Of a stretch of 64,000 nt of DNA, positions 51,914 to 64,000 are shown piece after piece. Numbering within the stretch: the first letter of the stretch is position 1; each line of letters begins with the position of its first letter. This DNA is from Oegoconia quadripuncta (taxonomy: Eukaryota > Arthropoda > Insecta > Lepidoptera > Autostichidae): the NCBI GenBank assembly GCA_949316235.1, contig OX438742.1:7658815-7722814 (forward strand). Reading direction: 5' to 3'. Both the position numbers and the translations under genes were made by a program. The notes under the pieces were generated by a model. That model saw only the letters and a list, made by a program, of their open reading frames with translations, searched no databases and had not been told where the DNA came from.

Positions 51914-52609
51914 CTTGGGTTATTCATAATTTATAGTTTCCGTTTTTTTTTCATTTCCACTTCACATACATTTTTATTACAAGCAGCAATTATAAATAAA
52001 CGCTTCTTTATAGGTTTAAATAATGAAAGGAATGTGATCTATTGTCTTTTATGCCAACGTACGTGCCAAAAGCTATGCCAGTTGCTTTTACGTCCAGTTA
52101 ACAATTTCTAATTCTCATAATTTTAAAATTCCTAATTTTTGCACATGCATATCTATTAGTGATGGAATAAAAAATACTATTTAGTTATAGATATTTAGTT
52201 TATAAAACGTCCAATATTAAAATACAAATATCACTGTGAACTTCATTGCGTCGCAGAAGATACACGGAACGCTTGTAATTACATATTTTCTAAATGAGCG
52301 ATTAATACGTAGCGGCTCAACAAATTATTTTTGAATATATATATTTAGCTATTGCTTAATTCATCGTCCTGATCTAATAATGATGATTGCTAAATTCCTT
52401 AGAAAATTCTTATGTGCTAAAATGATACCCCTTGCTTTCGGTTTGTCATAATCGGGTAAAAAAGTGTATTGTACCTACATATTTGTTCCTATTCAATGAG
52501 CCAATCAGAATCTTTCTATTGCGCTCTAACAAAGCAGAGTAGGTTACGTAAGTAAATTACATTAATTAGTTTTATAAAAGCCCCGAGAAACTAAATAGGA
52601 ATAAATAAA

Positions 52610-52828
52610 TACATATTCCGGACACTTACACCAGTCGCAGGACTAGTCGCATACTAAGCAAATCTTGTACCATGGATACTGTACATAAATATTTATATAA
52701 ACATTCATGACTTGATGATAAATGTTCGTATTCATCACACAAATATCTACCCCTCGCAGGACTAGAACCCGCAACCGTTGAGTTCGCTGACAGGATAAAC
52801 TATCCACTACACGAATCGGCCGTCATAT
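52610..52828 (-). mobile_element. tRNA-derived SINE, family A
   Basis: In reverse complement: GATTCGTGTAGTGGATAGTT, a mutated B box (GGTTCTAGTCCTGC) and the body to the 3' signature near 52630. Confidence 0.65.
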
Positions 52829-53039
52829 ATACAAAGAAACTATGTTAAAAGTTATCTTCGAAACTGCTGAGCCAATAATTTTCGTCATACATTGCTAAGA
52901 ACTGTTCCCTTAATTTAATCTTTAACATAAAAACAACCACACTCAAATCGGACTATATACGAGATACATACATCACCGCCAAACTCTTACACGTATAGTT
53001 TTTCGTCGTGGGTAAACAAACACTTTGCAACCCTAACTT

Positions 53040-53290
53040 GACTTCTAACGTAAAAGGAGGACATCCGGCGGGTTGCGAAGTAACTGGCGTTAGTCGTCAC
53101 CCAAGTGTCCCGTATCTGATGTACGCTTTATGGCCCACGTGGGCCACAAGTCAGAGCGCCGCACTATCTGCGCGGGACACGTACGCATCTCTACTGCCCA
53201 TCTCTACGGGACGTCGGGTGTGGACACACGGTGGCGTAATTTACAAGGGCGTGAGGTAGCGGATAACGGTACAAATAGGACTTGGGATGG
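53040..53290. other. GC-richer stretch of unknown origin
   Basis: GC-rich text such as 'CCCACGTGGGCCACAAGTCA' and 'GCGGGACACGTACGCATCTC' is open in two frames (83 and 66 residues) with no domain. It directly precedes the LINE at 53340 and may be its decayed ORF2. Confidence 0.3.
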
Positions 53291-53339
53291 GGAGTTTCTC
53301 AATACAATCCAAAATGCTAGTTTGTGGTAAAAAAAATGG

Positions 53340-53665
53340 TTTAGTGATAGCAATGCGTTAGAATTACATAATCTTATTCCACCATCGCCATTTCATCTTC
53401 GGACTACTAGGCGTGGGGAGGGATTCCACCCGTATGTAGTTAACATACCGAACATTCGCACTAAGCGGTTCGACTCTTCATTCATAATGCGAACAGCCAA
53501 GGTATGGAACTCCCTTCCGGCGTCAGTCTTTCCTGAATCCTACAATCTTCAAGAGCACGCATCTACTGAGATCGCGTGCTTCATCTTCGGCCACATCGTC
53601 ACTTCCCATCAGGTGCGATTGTGGTCAAACGCCTATCCAGTTAACAATAAAAAAAAAACTTACAG
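53340..53665 (+). pseudogene. LINE ORF2 C-terminus and 3' end (family E)
   Basis: RTTRRGEGFHPYVVNIPN, FIMRTAKVWNSLPASVFPES and YNLQ, then a frame break by a small deletion before the HxLxxRAS-like end; A-rich tail. It is the same family as 42690. Confidence 0.65.
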
Positions 53666-54044
53666 AGGTCCCGGAGGTTGCTCCTGATACATAACATACG
53701 TGATTACTTTGTTGTTATTCTCGTGATTCCTTAGTCGTCTTTTATGGAAACCACAGGAAGAGACTGGTCACTATCCTATTCTACTCTGCCTGGAACTTTG
53801 AATTGTTTATATCTCGCTATGATAGTATTCGCTGATATAGCTCTTGGTGAAGAGGCGAACTCACTGTCAGTGTTATTATTGTGGTACTCTGATATTTGAA
53901 TTATGTCAAACCTGTCATGGATGAAGACCTATTTTGACTCATGCGATTGGTCGTTGATAAAACATCGGACTTTTATCCCAAAAGTGGTGGTCAGGGAAAT
54001 CCAAAACATTAGCGTTTGGGTGAAACATTAAAAGTTACATGCTT

Positions 54045-54180
54045 GAAACCGTTCACCGTTTCAAACATTCAGAAATGCACACGTGATTGGGGATGAACCC
54101 AGCGCCGTTAGAACGTGCAAGTCTATAGATATTTTTGATAGTCGTTTAGTCGCCTTTAGATAGGAAGATATGGATTGGTT
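54045..54180 (-). mobile_element. Dispersed repeat F
   Basis: The reverse complement of the repeat at 19750, with AACGTGCAAGTCTATAG and 'GTCGTTTAGTCGCCTTTAGA'. Confidence 0.5.
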
Positions 54181-54689
54181 CACTTCTTTTTACGTGCTGA
54201 AGCCATACGGCACTTGCTTCTCATAGTGATTAAATTCCCTTAAAAATCCTCCTGTGTTACGCTCTACAAAGGACCGGGTCACGACCCTTGAATTTGTAAG
54301 AGAAACAAATAATAATAGTATTTCTTTGCACAATAGGTCCACCCACTTACACTTACCTACGTTACCAATTTAACGATTTCAGAGTACTAGACATTTCAGA
54401 TTTAATTAATATTGTATTTGTTTCGTTCTTTTTAAAGGGTCGTCTTCTATTATTTTGTCTATGTTTCATTTCGTAGTGTATTCTTTACATTTTAATTTTA
54501 AGAATTTTAACGTTATCTATGTAGAAGACGACTAGACATTTGTTGAGTCTGTATAAAAGTGTCGAACATTTGTATATCTCGAGGAGTGTTTGAGCTGTAA
54601 TTTGCAGATTATATTATTTGTAAGTAGGTATAAAGTTGCAAGTCATATGAATATTGCCCGTCAATATGGAAATGAAAAGAATTTCTTAA

Positions 54690-55115
54690 CCCCCGATGTA
54701 AGCCGACGAGTGTTATTTGTGTATCCAGACTTTGTCCGGAATTATCTCAGTAATGCGTGGCCCGATTTGAGTGCCTTTTCCTTATATTAATGACTAAACT
54801 AGGGGAAAGGCTCTTAGCCATGTTTAATGAAAATCGGTCAAGCCGTTTCGAAGATATTTAGTATGAAGATAGTTTTTTTTGGTGTATTTGGATGATATCA
54901 TAGTCTGATGAGGGTTTCAAAATTTTCATCTTTGTAATATTTAAGATTGCTGAAAATCGAAGACGTAACGTTTAGCATTGTGTATTTCGATGATATCATC
55001 GTATTTCCAGAGTTTTCAGTTTTTTTTTTATAATATTTAAGATTGATTATGGGATTAGGTTGTTTGCCATGTTTTATGAAAATCGGATAAGCCGATTTGA
55101 AGATATTTAGCTCTT
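54690..55115 (+). mobile_element. Decayed dispersed repeat (AACCCCCGATG type)
   Basis: 'TTAACCCCCGATGTAAGCCG' and 'GAAAATCGGTCAAGCCGTTT', with the second phrase repeated at 55078 ('GAAAATCGGATAAGCCGATT'), indicating two tandem decayed copies. Confidence 0.45.
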
Positions 55116-55119
55116 ACAT

Positions 55120-56149
55120 AGTTGCTTTCGTCTATCTAGATAAATAACCAAATCGTTTGTTTTCCCGGGGGTCATCTAAATTGTTAATTAATAATTATTT
55201 AGTTACACGGCAACCCAGCAAAAAGAAAAACAACTTCTTATAACCGCGTTTTTAAATACCGTCAGCGCTATCTAGCTTTATCGAATAGCTTTATTTTAAG
55301 GTGTAGTGGTTTTTAGGAAGAATCATGAAAAATGTTGAAACACTTTGTAGAGTCTTTGATTCCGAAGATATTCTATTGCGTAAAATATTTGTCCTCATTT
55401 TTGCTTTTTGTTGAAATTGCGTCTCTAAGTAACCCGAAGAATACACCTGCCAAATTTCATTAACGTCAAACCACGCGTATGGGCTGTGCGATGATCTCTG
55501 GGTCAGTCAGGACATTGCCTTTTATTAATATATACATACATAAAAAATAGTGTGCGCCACATTTTTTTCCTTCGGCAGAGGAACACATGTCCATGTGTCA
55601 AGCTCTTTCAGATCATAAAAGCCTTGATTGTGACCCCTTCGAACATGTAACTACTCGCTGTAATCTTGTCGCACAGACCACATGTCTTGTATTAGCCAAG
55701 TCTCTTTTTTATATACGTCATATATTCAGATTTTACTATCACTTGTCGTCGATAAGTCTTTGACGCGACGCCTTAGACGAGACGAGTCGAAGACAGACGC
55801 GGTAAACGGGAATGTCTCAAGAATTTCATTACTATTACTGATTATGACGATAAAACTTTATTCAAATTTATGCGATAAATTTTAAAATTTTATTTGACAA
55901 TGTCCTTAGGAGCTATTAGGATGAAATGTTATGTACCCGGCTATACTGGACATAAAATTCTTTAAATATAAGTTAAAAATGCAAAAATGTATTTAATGTA
56001 TTACTGACGAAATGAATTGGGGAGCTTTATAAGTAAACTATGGTGTTTATCATAGATAACTTACATTCAATTGGTTTGATCATTGAACCTAACGTAGGTA
56101 AATATTAGAAATCGATCAGAACGAAATCTGATAAAATAATCACAACCAA
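55120..56149. other. Intron DNA, nothing recognised
   Basis: No gene or repeat boundary that I can support. Confidence 0.35.
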
Positions 56150-56420
56150 AAAAAACGTTCGAATTCGACGTTTGAATCAATCTCCGAGCCCATCCGATCG
56201 GCGCCGATCTCCGCCGAGCCAATCAAAAGAGCCGATGCATCGTCCGCAAGACGCCATAAACCTGGTCTAATATACGCGCATGCGTTGCGCCGAGGACTTT
56301 TATGAGCAATTTAACAAGTGTCTCGCAGCAAGCCGTATTTGATTTATACCAGCATAACCGTGCTTTTACGATGACCGTTTATTGTTTCTTGTATTTCACC
56401 CGGCCTGGGAGCTCTGATAA
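56150..56420. promoter_or_regulatory. Candidate intronic cis-regulatory element
   Basis: Non-repetitive, GC-richer DNA with 'GAGCCCATCCGATCGGCGCC', 'GAGCCAATCAAAAGAGCCGA', 'GACGCCATAAACC' and 'GACTTTTATGAGCAATTTAAC'. CCATAAA and TTTATGA fit Hox/Cdx-class sites. The role is inference; no function is shown by the sequence alone. Confidence 0.25.
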
Positions 56421-57794
56421 TGTTATTTGAGAGGTAGGACCCAGAGATAAAGACGCCCGATGGTCGGGTTCCTATTTCGTAATTGAATATATACTGCGTC
56501 CCGCGGCCAGTTCAAGGCTGTTGACGTGTCTGTTTGGCTAAAGAATTTGTTAATAGATATGTTAAGTTCTGACAGGGTTACGTGTCGGACATGACGTGCA
56601 ACATTTTTTGATAACTCGAGGATGGTAGAGCCGGTATAGGTAGTTAAGTTACTTATATTGCTACACAAAGGGATATGCATCTTCTATCAACTCTAAGTTC
56701 CACATTGTGACGGCCATGTCCAGACGCTTCATTTGAAATAATAATCTATGGCTGTGTAACAATCTCAGATAGGTCACTCCACCATTGTTTAATATATTAA
56801 TAACTAACTATTAAAATGATCACGGTTCAATAAGTCTCCCACACATCTGGTTTAAAGCTTGATTCGCAGCACACATCAACAAAACGTCCCAATTATCATG
56901 TCGATCGAATTAAGTCGATCCGAACGAACATGACCGTTGAAAAAAGTCGAATGTCGTAACACCACCGGAATAAAAACACTGATGTAGCCGTCATATTAAA
57001 TAGCCGATGGCGAACCGACGCAGCGTCGCCGGTAATTCGAAGTGACCAATGCACATGGGTCCAGGCCTTAGCACATTTTTTTTCATTAACGATCTAAAAA
57101 CGTGACGCGATGCTCATACTTCATAGGTGTTGATGGTTGTTGAGAAAAAAACTATTACAGTTTAACGGGGCGACAAAAAAACTTCCTAACGCTCTCGAGG
57201 AAATGTAGAAGGTATCGGACTGAACACAAACTGGAATTGGAGTACTTCGAGTTCGAACTGAACAAGTTTGGAAACGTATATTTGTGTTCGAGAAATCATA
57301 CTCGTGTTTTAGTTTCTGTAGTTGTTGCTGAGTCTTCAACTATCTATTGTTATCAACGTTGGCCTATTCACTGACACCGCGAAAACCGGTCTACGGATCA
57401 AGTTTGTTAGTTTTAGAAAAAAATTATCACCTGGGGTCTGTCACACTTCACGTTATACGTGGTATCACTTATTCGCGTGTTCTCCGTGCCAGAGATATAT
57501 AAATCAAAACTGTACCACTAAATAGTTGCAATAGTTTTGTTGACCTTCACCCAGCGCCTACGTCTGCCCCGTTAACTACCGCCTCTACAGTTAGAACTAG
57601 ATCATGTTTGAATAACTTTATTATAAAGTGTGTAACGTAAAGTTGTGACATTCGTGGGAAATGTACCTGAGGGCCATTGTTTCGAATGGTTTTAGTTCTA
57701 CTGTGCTATTCGAACGCGCTCCACGCGAAGTTCTAAACTCCACTTACTTCATAATATCACAAATAGAGAGACAATGGTGTCGATTCGGATGTAA

Positions 57795-57911
57795 ACCAAC
57801 TAAACTAAACTAAACTGAAACCAGTTTTAAAGTAGTCCTGTCTCTTTCTCCCTGGAACAGTACCATGCGACGACACTACTCCAAAACTGGTTTTAGTTTA
57901 GTTTAGTTGGT
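57795..57911. mobile_element. 117-bp foldback MITE
   Basis: The left arm ACCAACTAAACTAAACTAAA with CTGAAACCAGTTTTA is mirrored by 'CCAAAACTGGTTTTAGTTTA' and GTTTAGTTGGT. A decayed relative is at 15640. Confidence 0.8.
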
Positions 57912-57979
57912 GTACAACCTTTGTAACACAGAAAAGTAATGTTGCTTTTATAGTATAATTGTCACATTAGTATATTACA

Positions 57980-58135
57980 CATCAACAAGTGACCCGCATG
58001 CCCGTTTGCTGCCTTCTCATATATATATAAAAAAAAAAAAAACAGTCTTGCGGTGTTACACCTGAAACTATGGAGCATCTTCTATGCTGCCCATCGTGTC
58101 CCAACACTTGTACGCTACAGGACCACTAAGTTGCC
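57980..58135 (+). mobile_element. LINE scraps
   Basis: 57985-58040 is the A-tailed end 'GTGACCCGCATGCCCGTTTG'. Immediately after it, a frame reads CGVTPETMEHLLCCPSCPNT then CTLQDH and stop, a Cys/His-rich LINE ORF2 end. Confidence 0.5.
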
Positions 58136-58554
58136 ACAGACAATGCTTATGTTCCCATTGGTGGGGCACATCTTCCTCTCAATAGAGAGTCCAGTGCGGA
58201 TTTGTGTCAGGCTAGAGGCGTGTAAGAACGCGCCATGGCTTAAGAAAGCCACCTTATTGGCCATCGATTAAACAACTGGAACTGCATACACGTTGACTCG
58301 ATTCTAAAGTATTTATATTATATTTTCCGTTTTTCAATTGTAATTTATACACCATTTTCGGTAGATTAGACGATTTACTAAATGGCTGGAGGACGAATAA
58401 TCGTACATTTATAGGAATATGGGAAATTTATTTGAATTGAGTACGAGCCAAGCAAAGCGGACAAATTAGAACTTATATCAATTGATTTTATAATAATAAT
58501 AGTATTTTATTATCGTTCAAATAATAAAAAAATAAATAATAAAATAAAATATCT

Positions 58555-58760
58555 TTGCACACACACAGCGCCATCTAGGTCCACAGTGAGCATCTAACCT
58601 TGTGTTATGGATACCAGATGGTTGATAAACTACACAACTACATGTTGTTTTTTGTAATTAAATACATATATAAAATAAAAACATCCACAACTTGGGAACA
58701 CATGTCTGTATTCATCATACAAACATATGCCCCTAGCGGGATTCGAAGGTCGTCAAAATA
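58555..58760 (-). mobile_element. tRNA-derived SINE, family B, head deleted
   Basis: The body is present up to 'GCCCCTAGCGGGATTCGAAG', then the sequence jumps directly to GTCGTC. The region between the B box and the 5' tip is missing. Confidence 0.65.
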
Positions 58761-59564
58761 ATAGAACAAAAAATTTGCCAACAAACCACTGCAATTGGGT
58801 TTTGTTTTCTATCTCTTTACTGGATTATCAAATCTTCCTTATTTTTAAACGTGAGCACCCTTTCAATAGAAAAGAATTAGGAGGAATAGGTGAACATTCA
58901 TAATGATTAATCCCAAAATTATTTGGTTCGTTCGAGTCCAGTCGAGCCGAGAGAGAGACCAGTCTGTACAGACTGGTCTATAAAGCTTAGATATTTACTC
59001 TATTTATTGTATTATTGTTTGAGATAAGATAGCCAGTCTCCTAAATAAGTGAAGGTTCTACGGCTCAATTTTTACTTAAATGACGTCAAGCAGGAACTCA
59101 TTGATGTGATTTTTTTCTTTAAATATTTTACCGTGCTTTTTATCATTGCCTAAGATCGCATTTTGTCCATTCCATTGACACTATCCAATAGCTATCAATA
59201 ACGTGGCTCGCCATATTTGGAATTTATATTGATTTAATGACGCCAATTTGCTTTGCAAATAAACCAATAATAACTGCCTACCGTTGCTTACGGTCATTTG
59301 TTAAGAAATATATTTCTATCTTCATTACATGGGACAGAATATGGTTATTGGAAATATTTTTAATATTCATACGAACACAATTTTTTGTATATCAAATAGC
59401 TGATAGGTCGTTTACTCATAAAGATCATAATAGCTATGTGTAACCGGAAAGAAATCATATAGACGCGTCACAAGTGTTCGAATATTTGGAGAAATCTCTC
59501 GAAAAACAAAACTAAGGTTATCTGAAAAATCAATCAGCAAATTATAATAATAATAATGAATAAA

Positions 59565-59826
59565 TATCCTTAGACATACACACAGCGCCATCTAGTTCCA
59601 CAGTAAGCAACTATAGGCTTGTGTTGTGGATACCAGATGGTTGATATACTACATAAATAATTTTTTTTTTGGAAATAAATACTTATTATAAATGAACACA
59701 TCCATAACTCGGGTACACATGTCCGTATTCATCACACAAACATTATGCCCCTAGCGGGATTCGAACCCGCAACCTTTTTGGTATAGTGGTCAGAGTTGCT
59801 AACCACTACACCAAACAGGTCGTCAA
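59565..59826 (-). mobile_element. tRNA-derived SINE, family B, near full length
   Basis: In reverse complement: 'GACGACCTGTTTGGTGTAGT', GGTTAGCAACTCTGACCAC, B box GGTTCGAATCCCGC and the full body to 'GATGGCGCTGTGTGTATGTC'. This is the best family B copy in the window. Confidence 0.8.
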
Positions 59827-60155
59827 TTGATCTTTCTCATTATAAAATAAAGATACCTATTCTTCTGTGGATTCTTTTGTTTATTATTATCATTCGGTAA
59901 TTTACGCTCTGCTATAACCCTTGGAGTATGTGGAAGGAAGGTCCAACACTCCTGGTCAAAAGGTTCTGACAAGTCCTTTGACAAATTTTATAGAAGCCTG
60001 GTGCACTGGGAGGCTTTAAAGGAGCCGGTCCAGTGGGCCGATAACAGTCAGAATCGTTTCACCGTATTCTCGGGTCCCCAATTTTTTTTAATGTAAAGTC
60101 AACATAAAAAGCCATAAAAAATGTCATCAATTTCGCAACAGGTTTTCGCATTTGT

Positions 60156-60440
60156 AACCACCTCGGTGGTTCAATGTAAAAAACATAAGGTTTACTAAAC
60201 GCGTGTTCTATTACCAGCGGGGTACATGTCTACATACAGTCATGTTTGGTTTACGGTAGAACATTTTTAAATATCCGTCTGGTCCACCACCATACGTCAT
60301 CGTATCTAAGTCTGCAGCCAAGCAGCTATGTTTGGCTATCAATGTTAATATAATAACGGGGTGACCGGGGGAACACGCTTCCACCTTCGGCCTCATCTTA
60401 ACTTAACATCAGGTGTGACTTTAAGGATAAAACCAAACTT
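60156..60440 (+). mobile_element. tRNA-derived SINE, family C, degenerate
   Basis: 'ACCACCTCGGTGGTTCAATG', 'CCAGCGGGGTACATG', 'AGCCAAGCAGCTATGTT' and 'CTTCCACCTTCGGCCTCATC'. The B box is damaged. Confidence 0.65.
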
Positions 60441-61309
60441 CGAAATGAATAAACTCCTTTTTGGGGCTGTCCGGTAAAAAAACTAATATTATCTATAATT
60501 AAATAAGTCATCCTATAAATACATATGAACAATAGCTAAGTACGATTACCTACAGACTATATAAACTTACTTAAATATACCTTCACATGGTACGATAAAC
60601 TACATCATACAATATTATATTCAGAACTCATACATAACGAAATTTGTGTTCTGTTAATCAGTTGAAAACAATAGTGGCGAAGTTGCCTTCATTTTATTAA
60701 AGGTTTCTGACGGGAAATCTCGGTACTCCAAACAATGTGCAGGTGGAGGAACTTTGCAAGCACTTGACTTGACTATTACCGAGTTGTTAATTTGTTGAAC
60801 ATTTTCCAAGTAGTCTCATGTCTAACTTAGATACCTATTCTTTTATAAAACACCACGAATAAAGTTTTCACGGCTACAGTAATTCCATTTCGTAGACAAT
60901 TTATTCAATCACTTAGTAGCGAAATTTTTTATGCGAAGTCATGGTGTGCCCCTCGTGAGTTATTGTTGAACAAATTACTAATCCAACGCATAAAATAGGG
61001 TCTAATATGGTATTTACAAGCGGCTTCTGCTGTGTTGAAATGCTAATAAACTGGTAGTCAAGGAAATATTTGAATTTTAAAACGTATAATTAATAATAAT
61101 AAATCAATTCGCGATGTGTATGGTTTTGAAAGTATACGTACGTTTTATTTTGATTATTGATAAAATAGTAGTTAGGTGACATAGGCCGACACACTTGTAC
61201 TTTATATCAGATTTCACTAAGTATGTATATCTTTCTGTAAACTTGAGATACCAAAATAATTGATAGTATGTTGAGAATAAATTAATAACACGGAACCAGA
61301 TTATTGCGA
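60441..61309. other. Intron DNA, nothing recognised
   Basis: AT-rich, with no recognised repeat or gene. Confidence 0.4.
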
Positions 61310-61311
61310 AT

Positions 61312-61585
61312 GTTTGGTGTAGTGGTTAGCAACTTTGGCCACTTAACAGAAAGGTTGCGAGTTTGAATCCCGCTAGGGGCTTGTTTGTGTGATGAATACG
61401 GACATTTGTACCCCAGTTATGGATGTTTTCATTTATAATAAGTATTTATTTACAAAAAAAAATATATTTATGTAGTATATCAACCATCTGTTATCGACAA
61501 CTCAAGCTTATAGTTGCTTACTGTATAACTAGATGGCGTCGTGTGTATATCTAAGGATATTTTATTATTATTATTTATTTATCTA
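61312..61585 (+). mobile_element. tRNA-derived SINE, family B
   Basis: 'GTTTGGTGTAGTGGTTAGCA', a mutated B box (GAGTTTGAATCCCGC) and the body to 'AACTAGATGGCGTCGTGTGT', with a TTTATT tail. Confidence 0.75.
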
Positions 61586-61976
61586 TATCTTGTTTGTTTG
61601 TTTGTTTGTTTGTAAACGCTTTATGGTACAAAAAGGCAATATATTTTCAATGTATATTTTGTTGGCTTTTTTTTAAATATCTATATAACCTTATTCTCCA
61701 GTTTTGAATGCAAAACGACGTTGTAGAATAAGAATACAATACTGACAACTGCTACAGGCTGAGCAAGCGCAATAGGCTTTAGAGCCAAGTGGCCCGCCAG
61801 AGGATTATACTCTCATAGTGCAAAGTGGAAGCGAGTGGCGGCATCCAGCGGTTTTGTTTATGACTTGACTCATTGTGTTCCGTCTGTTCGTATACGTATG
61901 CGAAATGATATACAGGGTGCGAGATTTTCAACTGACAATGATATAATTTGGGAGTGGCTTATGTCCTGTAGTTTAA
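61586..61976. other. Intron DNA with a (TTTG)n run
   Basis: A TTTG simple repeat lies near 61589-61611. 61740-61860 is moderately GC-rich; no gene is supported. Confidence 0.4.
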
Positions 61977-62107
61977 CCGCCTCCGTGGCTCAATGTAAAC
62001 AACATTGGGTTTACGATTCGGAGGTCGCGGGTTCGATCCCCAGCGGGGTACATGTTTAAGTACTCGGTTGGTGGTAGGGCATTTTAATAGTTGTGCATAA
62101 AAAAAAG
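61977..62107 (+). mobile_element. tRNA-derived SINE, family C, internally deleted
   Basis: The intact head 'ACCGCCTCCGTGGCTCAATG' and B box pass through 'GGTGGTAGGGCATTTTAA' directly into 'TAGTTGTGCATAAAAAAAAG', losing about 200 bp of body but keeping head and tail. Confidence 0.8.
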
Positions 62108-63860
62108 TAGACTTGTATTTAATAGGTGTAAAGGGTACTGTAGTAAGTTATTCAACAATGTTAAGTATAGTATTAAAGATCTAGCACCTTTGATTATTCA
62201 TTCATTATACGAATTGCACGTGTACTGGTGTTTCAATTGACTACGCCCATTTTCCCGACATTGCATGGCGACCATGCTAGCGCTGCATTGGGTGCCGTGT
62301 GTGATGCAATTTTGGGTTTGAAGTTTTTTTTTGATCAAACTAAAAAAAGTATCTCGTTGTTCGTACTTGTTTATATTAAACACTTGTTCTAGCCTACCAT
62401 ATATTAATAATGTAATATCTAACACTCAGTAACTACTTCAGTGGCTCATTCCTTAAGCTTAAGTTGACTTTAACTGAGAGTAAGGGCCGTAATTCTAGGT
62501 GCAGGAGGGATTTTTTTTTTTCAAAGATTAGCTATCGAGTAGATCTACAATATCAAAGACTTCATTAAGGTTATTTGAAGATTAAATTAAGCCCTTCTCA
62601 GCGTCTAAGTAAAATGAAAATCTTTCTCATGAAAAATACCTTTGTAGCAAAAATGTTATCGAGTAAAATTCTATAACATGAATTTCTTGTTAATCAAGTG
62701 AAGATGAACGTGCAATCTTCTATGTTTATAGGGAACTACTTAATTAATCAAAATGTAATGAAATCGCAGTGAAAACCTGATCAACTTTTAACTAAATAGG
62801 CTGGTTCCTCTACTTAAGAGAAGAGGGACAGTGGTACACTCATTTAATAAACTAAAGACTTCTTTACAATTACAACGTAAATTAAAAAAATATTGGAGGA
62901 CCCTAAAAGCTAATTATAAACAGTACATAAAATTATTTTCGCACTTTTAGTTATTAACAAAAATGACAACCAATGGCAGTATTAGGTATTATTTCTGAAT
63001 GGCTTTTAAGTTTACGTACTTACGTACGTAAGTACACCACGTCGAGTGGACAAAATGAGTTACGAGTATGTTGAATTTTAAAAATAAATCATAATTTTTC
63101 ACATGAGGGAGCCTGGGCTTGACCATTTTTAATCTCTAAACATTGCAACTATGTACTACTGTGCAGTGTAGTCACAAATCGAATTCGAATGGGTCTAGAC
63201 TCGCGGAGGTGAAATTGCGGTGCGCCGGAGCAGTTGGTGGTCCATCCTTAATACGTACGAGTGCCTTTGCGGGAAGGACTCAATGTATTAACTTTTGCAT
63301 ACAGAAATGAAAGGCGTAGTTTAGAGTGAATAAATGAACGAGAGTACGATAACAAATCTTTAAGCATAGCAATCTTTAAACACGCTGTATATCCCTACGT
63401 TACGTGAGTGTTACATCGTTACTCTGTTAGTATTTGATATTACGGAAGTCAGCGTCATATGTGAGAATTTTGAGTTATATTTCCAGTTTTATAATGTGAA
63501 TATTCGGAAGGTATGTGTGCAGAAATTATTCCAGTCTAGAGGGAGGGTTGTATGAGCTATAGCTTTAGTTTATACGTTGCTGTACACGGCCTGACTTTGT
63601 AATATGAGATTGTTTCACATGGGGGTGTGAGTCCGCCCCGAACCTGTCTTGTATTACGAATGGGGTCCGGGTGGATAAGGTAAGAACCCGAGTTTTTTTG
63701 GAATCGTTACTAAGTTTTCGTGATTTTGGGGTATCGTTTAACAGTCCTACAGTGAAATGTAGAGATGCCAGGATATGTGGAGAAATTGATAAATCATCTT
63801 CTAATCACGCCTTATGTAGCTTAGTGTAGAAGATTGTGCGGCTAACATACCGCCAATATA
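62108..63860. other. Intron DNA, nothing recognised
   Basis: 63190-63290 and 63540-63680 are GC-richer but contain no recognisable exon or repeat. Small ORFs are not called. Confidence 0.4.
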
Positions 63861-63879
63861 ATACAAATAAAAATACAAC

Positions 63880-63965
63880 GTGCAGTGACGTAACGGGTAC
63901 GAGCTGGGTATCAACTCGCGACCTCTGTACCAGTACAATCCGAGATTGTTAACATTGACCCCAGA
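63880..63965 (-). mobile_element. Degenerate head of a family C-like SINE
   Basis: In reverse complement 'GGTCAATGTTAACAATCTCG', 'GAGGTCGCGAGTTGATACCC' and AGCTCGTACCCGTTACG follow the order of the family C head and B box with many changes. Confidence 0.45.
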
Positions 63966-64000
63966 TTGTATAGTAAACAATTTTCTACACCAAACAAATT

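Larger units (their letters stand above)
40590..64000 (+). other. ap: Intron 2 of apterous, left part
   Basis: No LIM2 (C-x2-C with HxxC) or homeodomain (WFQNRR) exon is visible downstream on +, so the rest of the window is treated as intron. It contains the elements listed below. Confidence 0.6.

Noticed and set aside
1783..62107. Many tRNA-like sequences with GGTTCGAATCCC or GGTTCGATCCCC
   Set aside because: They are heads of SINEs: no acceptor-stem pairing or functional cloverleaf ending, each followed by a shared SINE body. No true tRNA gene is called.
40590..64000. LIM2 or homeodomain exons of apterous
   Set aside because: I looked for a second C-x2-C...H-x2-C exon and a WFQNRR motif on + and found none, so the remaining exons are presumed beyond the right edge.

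Overview
The window looks like nuclear DNA of a moth or butterfly (Lepidoptera). It is AT-rich, genes have small exons and very long introns, and most of the sequence is repeats. The repeats are mainly tRNA-derived SINEs with A-box and B-box heads, decayed 3' ends of LINEs, elements starting with the 'ATTATAAATGCGAA' motif common in Lepidoptera, and many foldback or TIR elements. No bacterial or viral gene organisation is visible, and no species can be named from this sequence alone.

Region by region. Positions 1-4600 are intergenic: a hAT-like element with a diverged 8-bp target duplication (471-817), a SINE (1783-2112), and a GC-rich TIR element full of GTCCACTCG motifs (2888-3357). Positions 4634-14089 hold a + strand gene for a divergent NDUFA12/B17.2-type complex I subunit. 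It has three clear exons (4634-4741, 6361-6486, 7477-7669 or 7680) and a tentative last exon at 14055-14089. Its introns are full of SINEs, an inverted repeat pair and a ~590 bp pentanucleotide array. Positions 14100-24000 are a dense, nested transposon graveyard.

From 24028 to the right edge lies the 5' part of apterous, a LIM-homeodomain selector gene for dorsal wing identity and neurons. A GC-rich, TATA-less promoter has an Inr and a correctly spaced DPE. Exon 1 encodes 12 residues ending MHW, and a 16-kb intron follows. Exon 2 (40273-40589) encodes the N-terminal linker and the whole first LIM zinc-binding domain. No second LIM or homeodomain exon is visible, so 40590-64000 is read as the start of intron 2.

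That intron holds a 6952-bp unit (43981-50932) with CACTG...CAGTG termini and flanking TA. It carries subterminal GTACGGCG-type motifs, a dimeric ~288-bp tandem array, several foldback elements, and a minus-strand spliced gene for a SAM-like domain. No transposase was recognised. Two non-repetitive stretches (about 42200-42420 and 56150-56420) are candidate cis-regulatory DNA for apterous.

The two host genes are transcribed in the same direction about 10-16 kb apart and have no known functional link. Almost all short ORFs elsewhere appear to be chance or transposon-derived.
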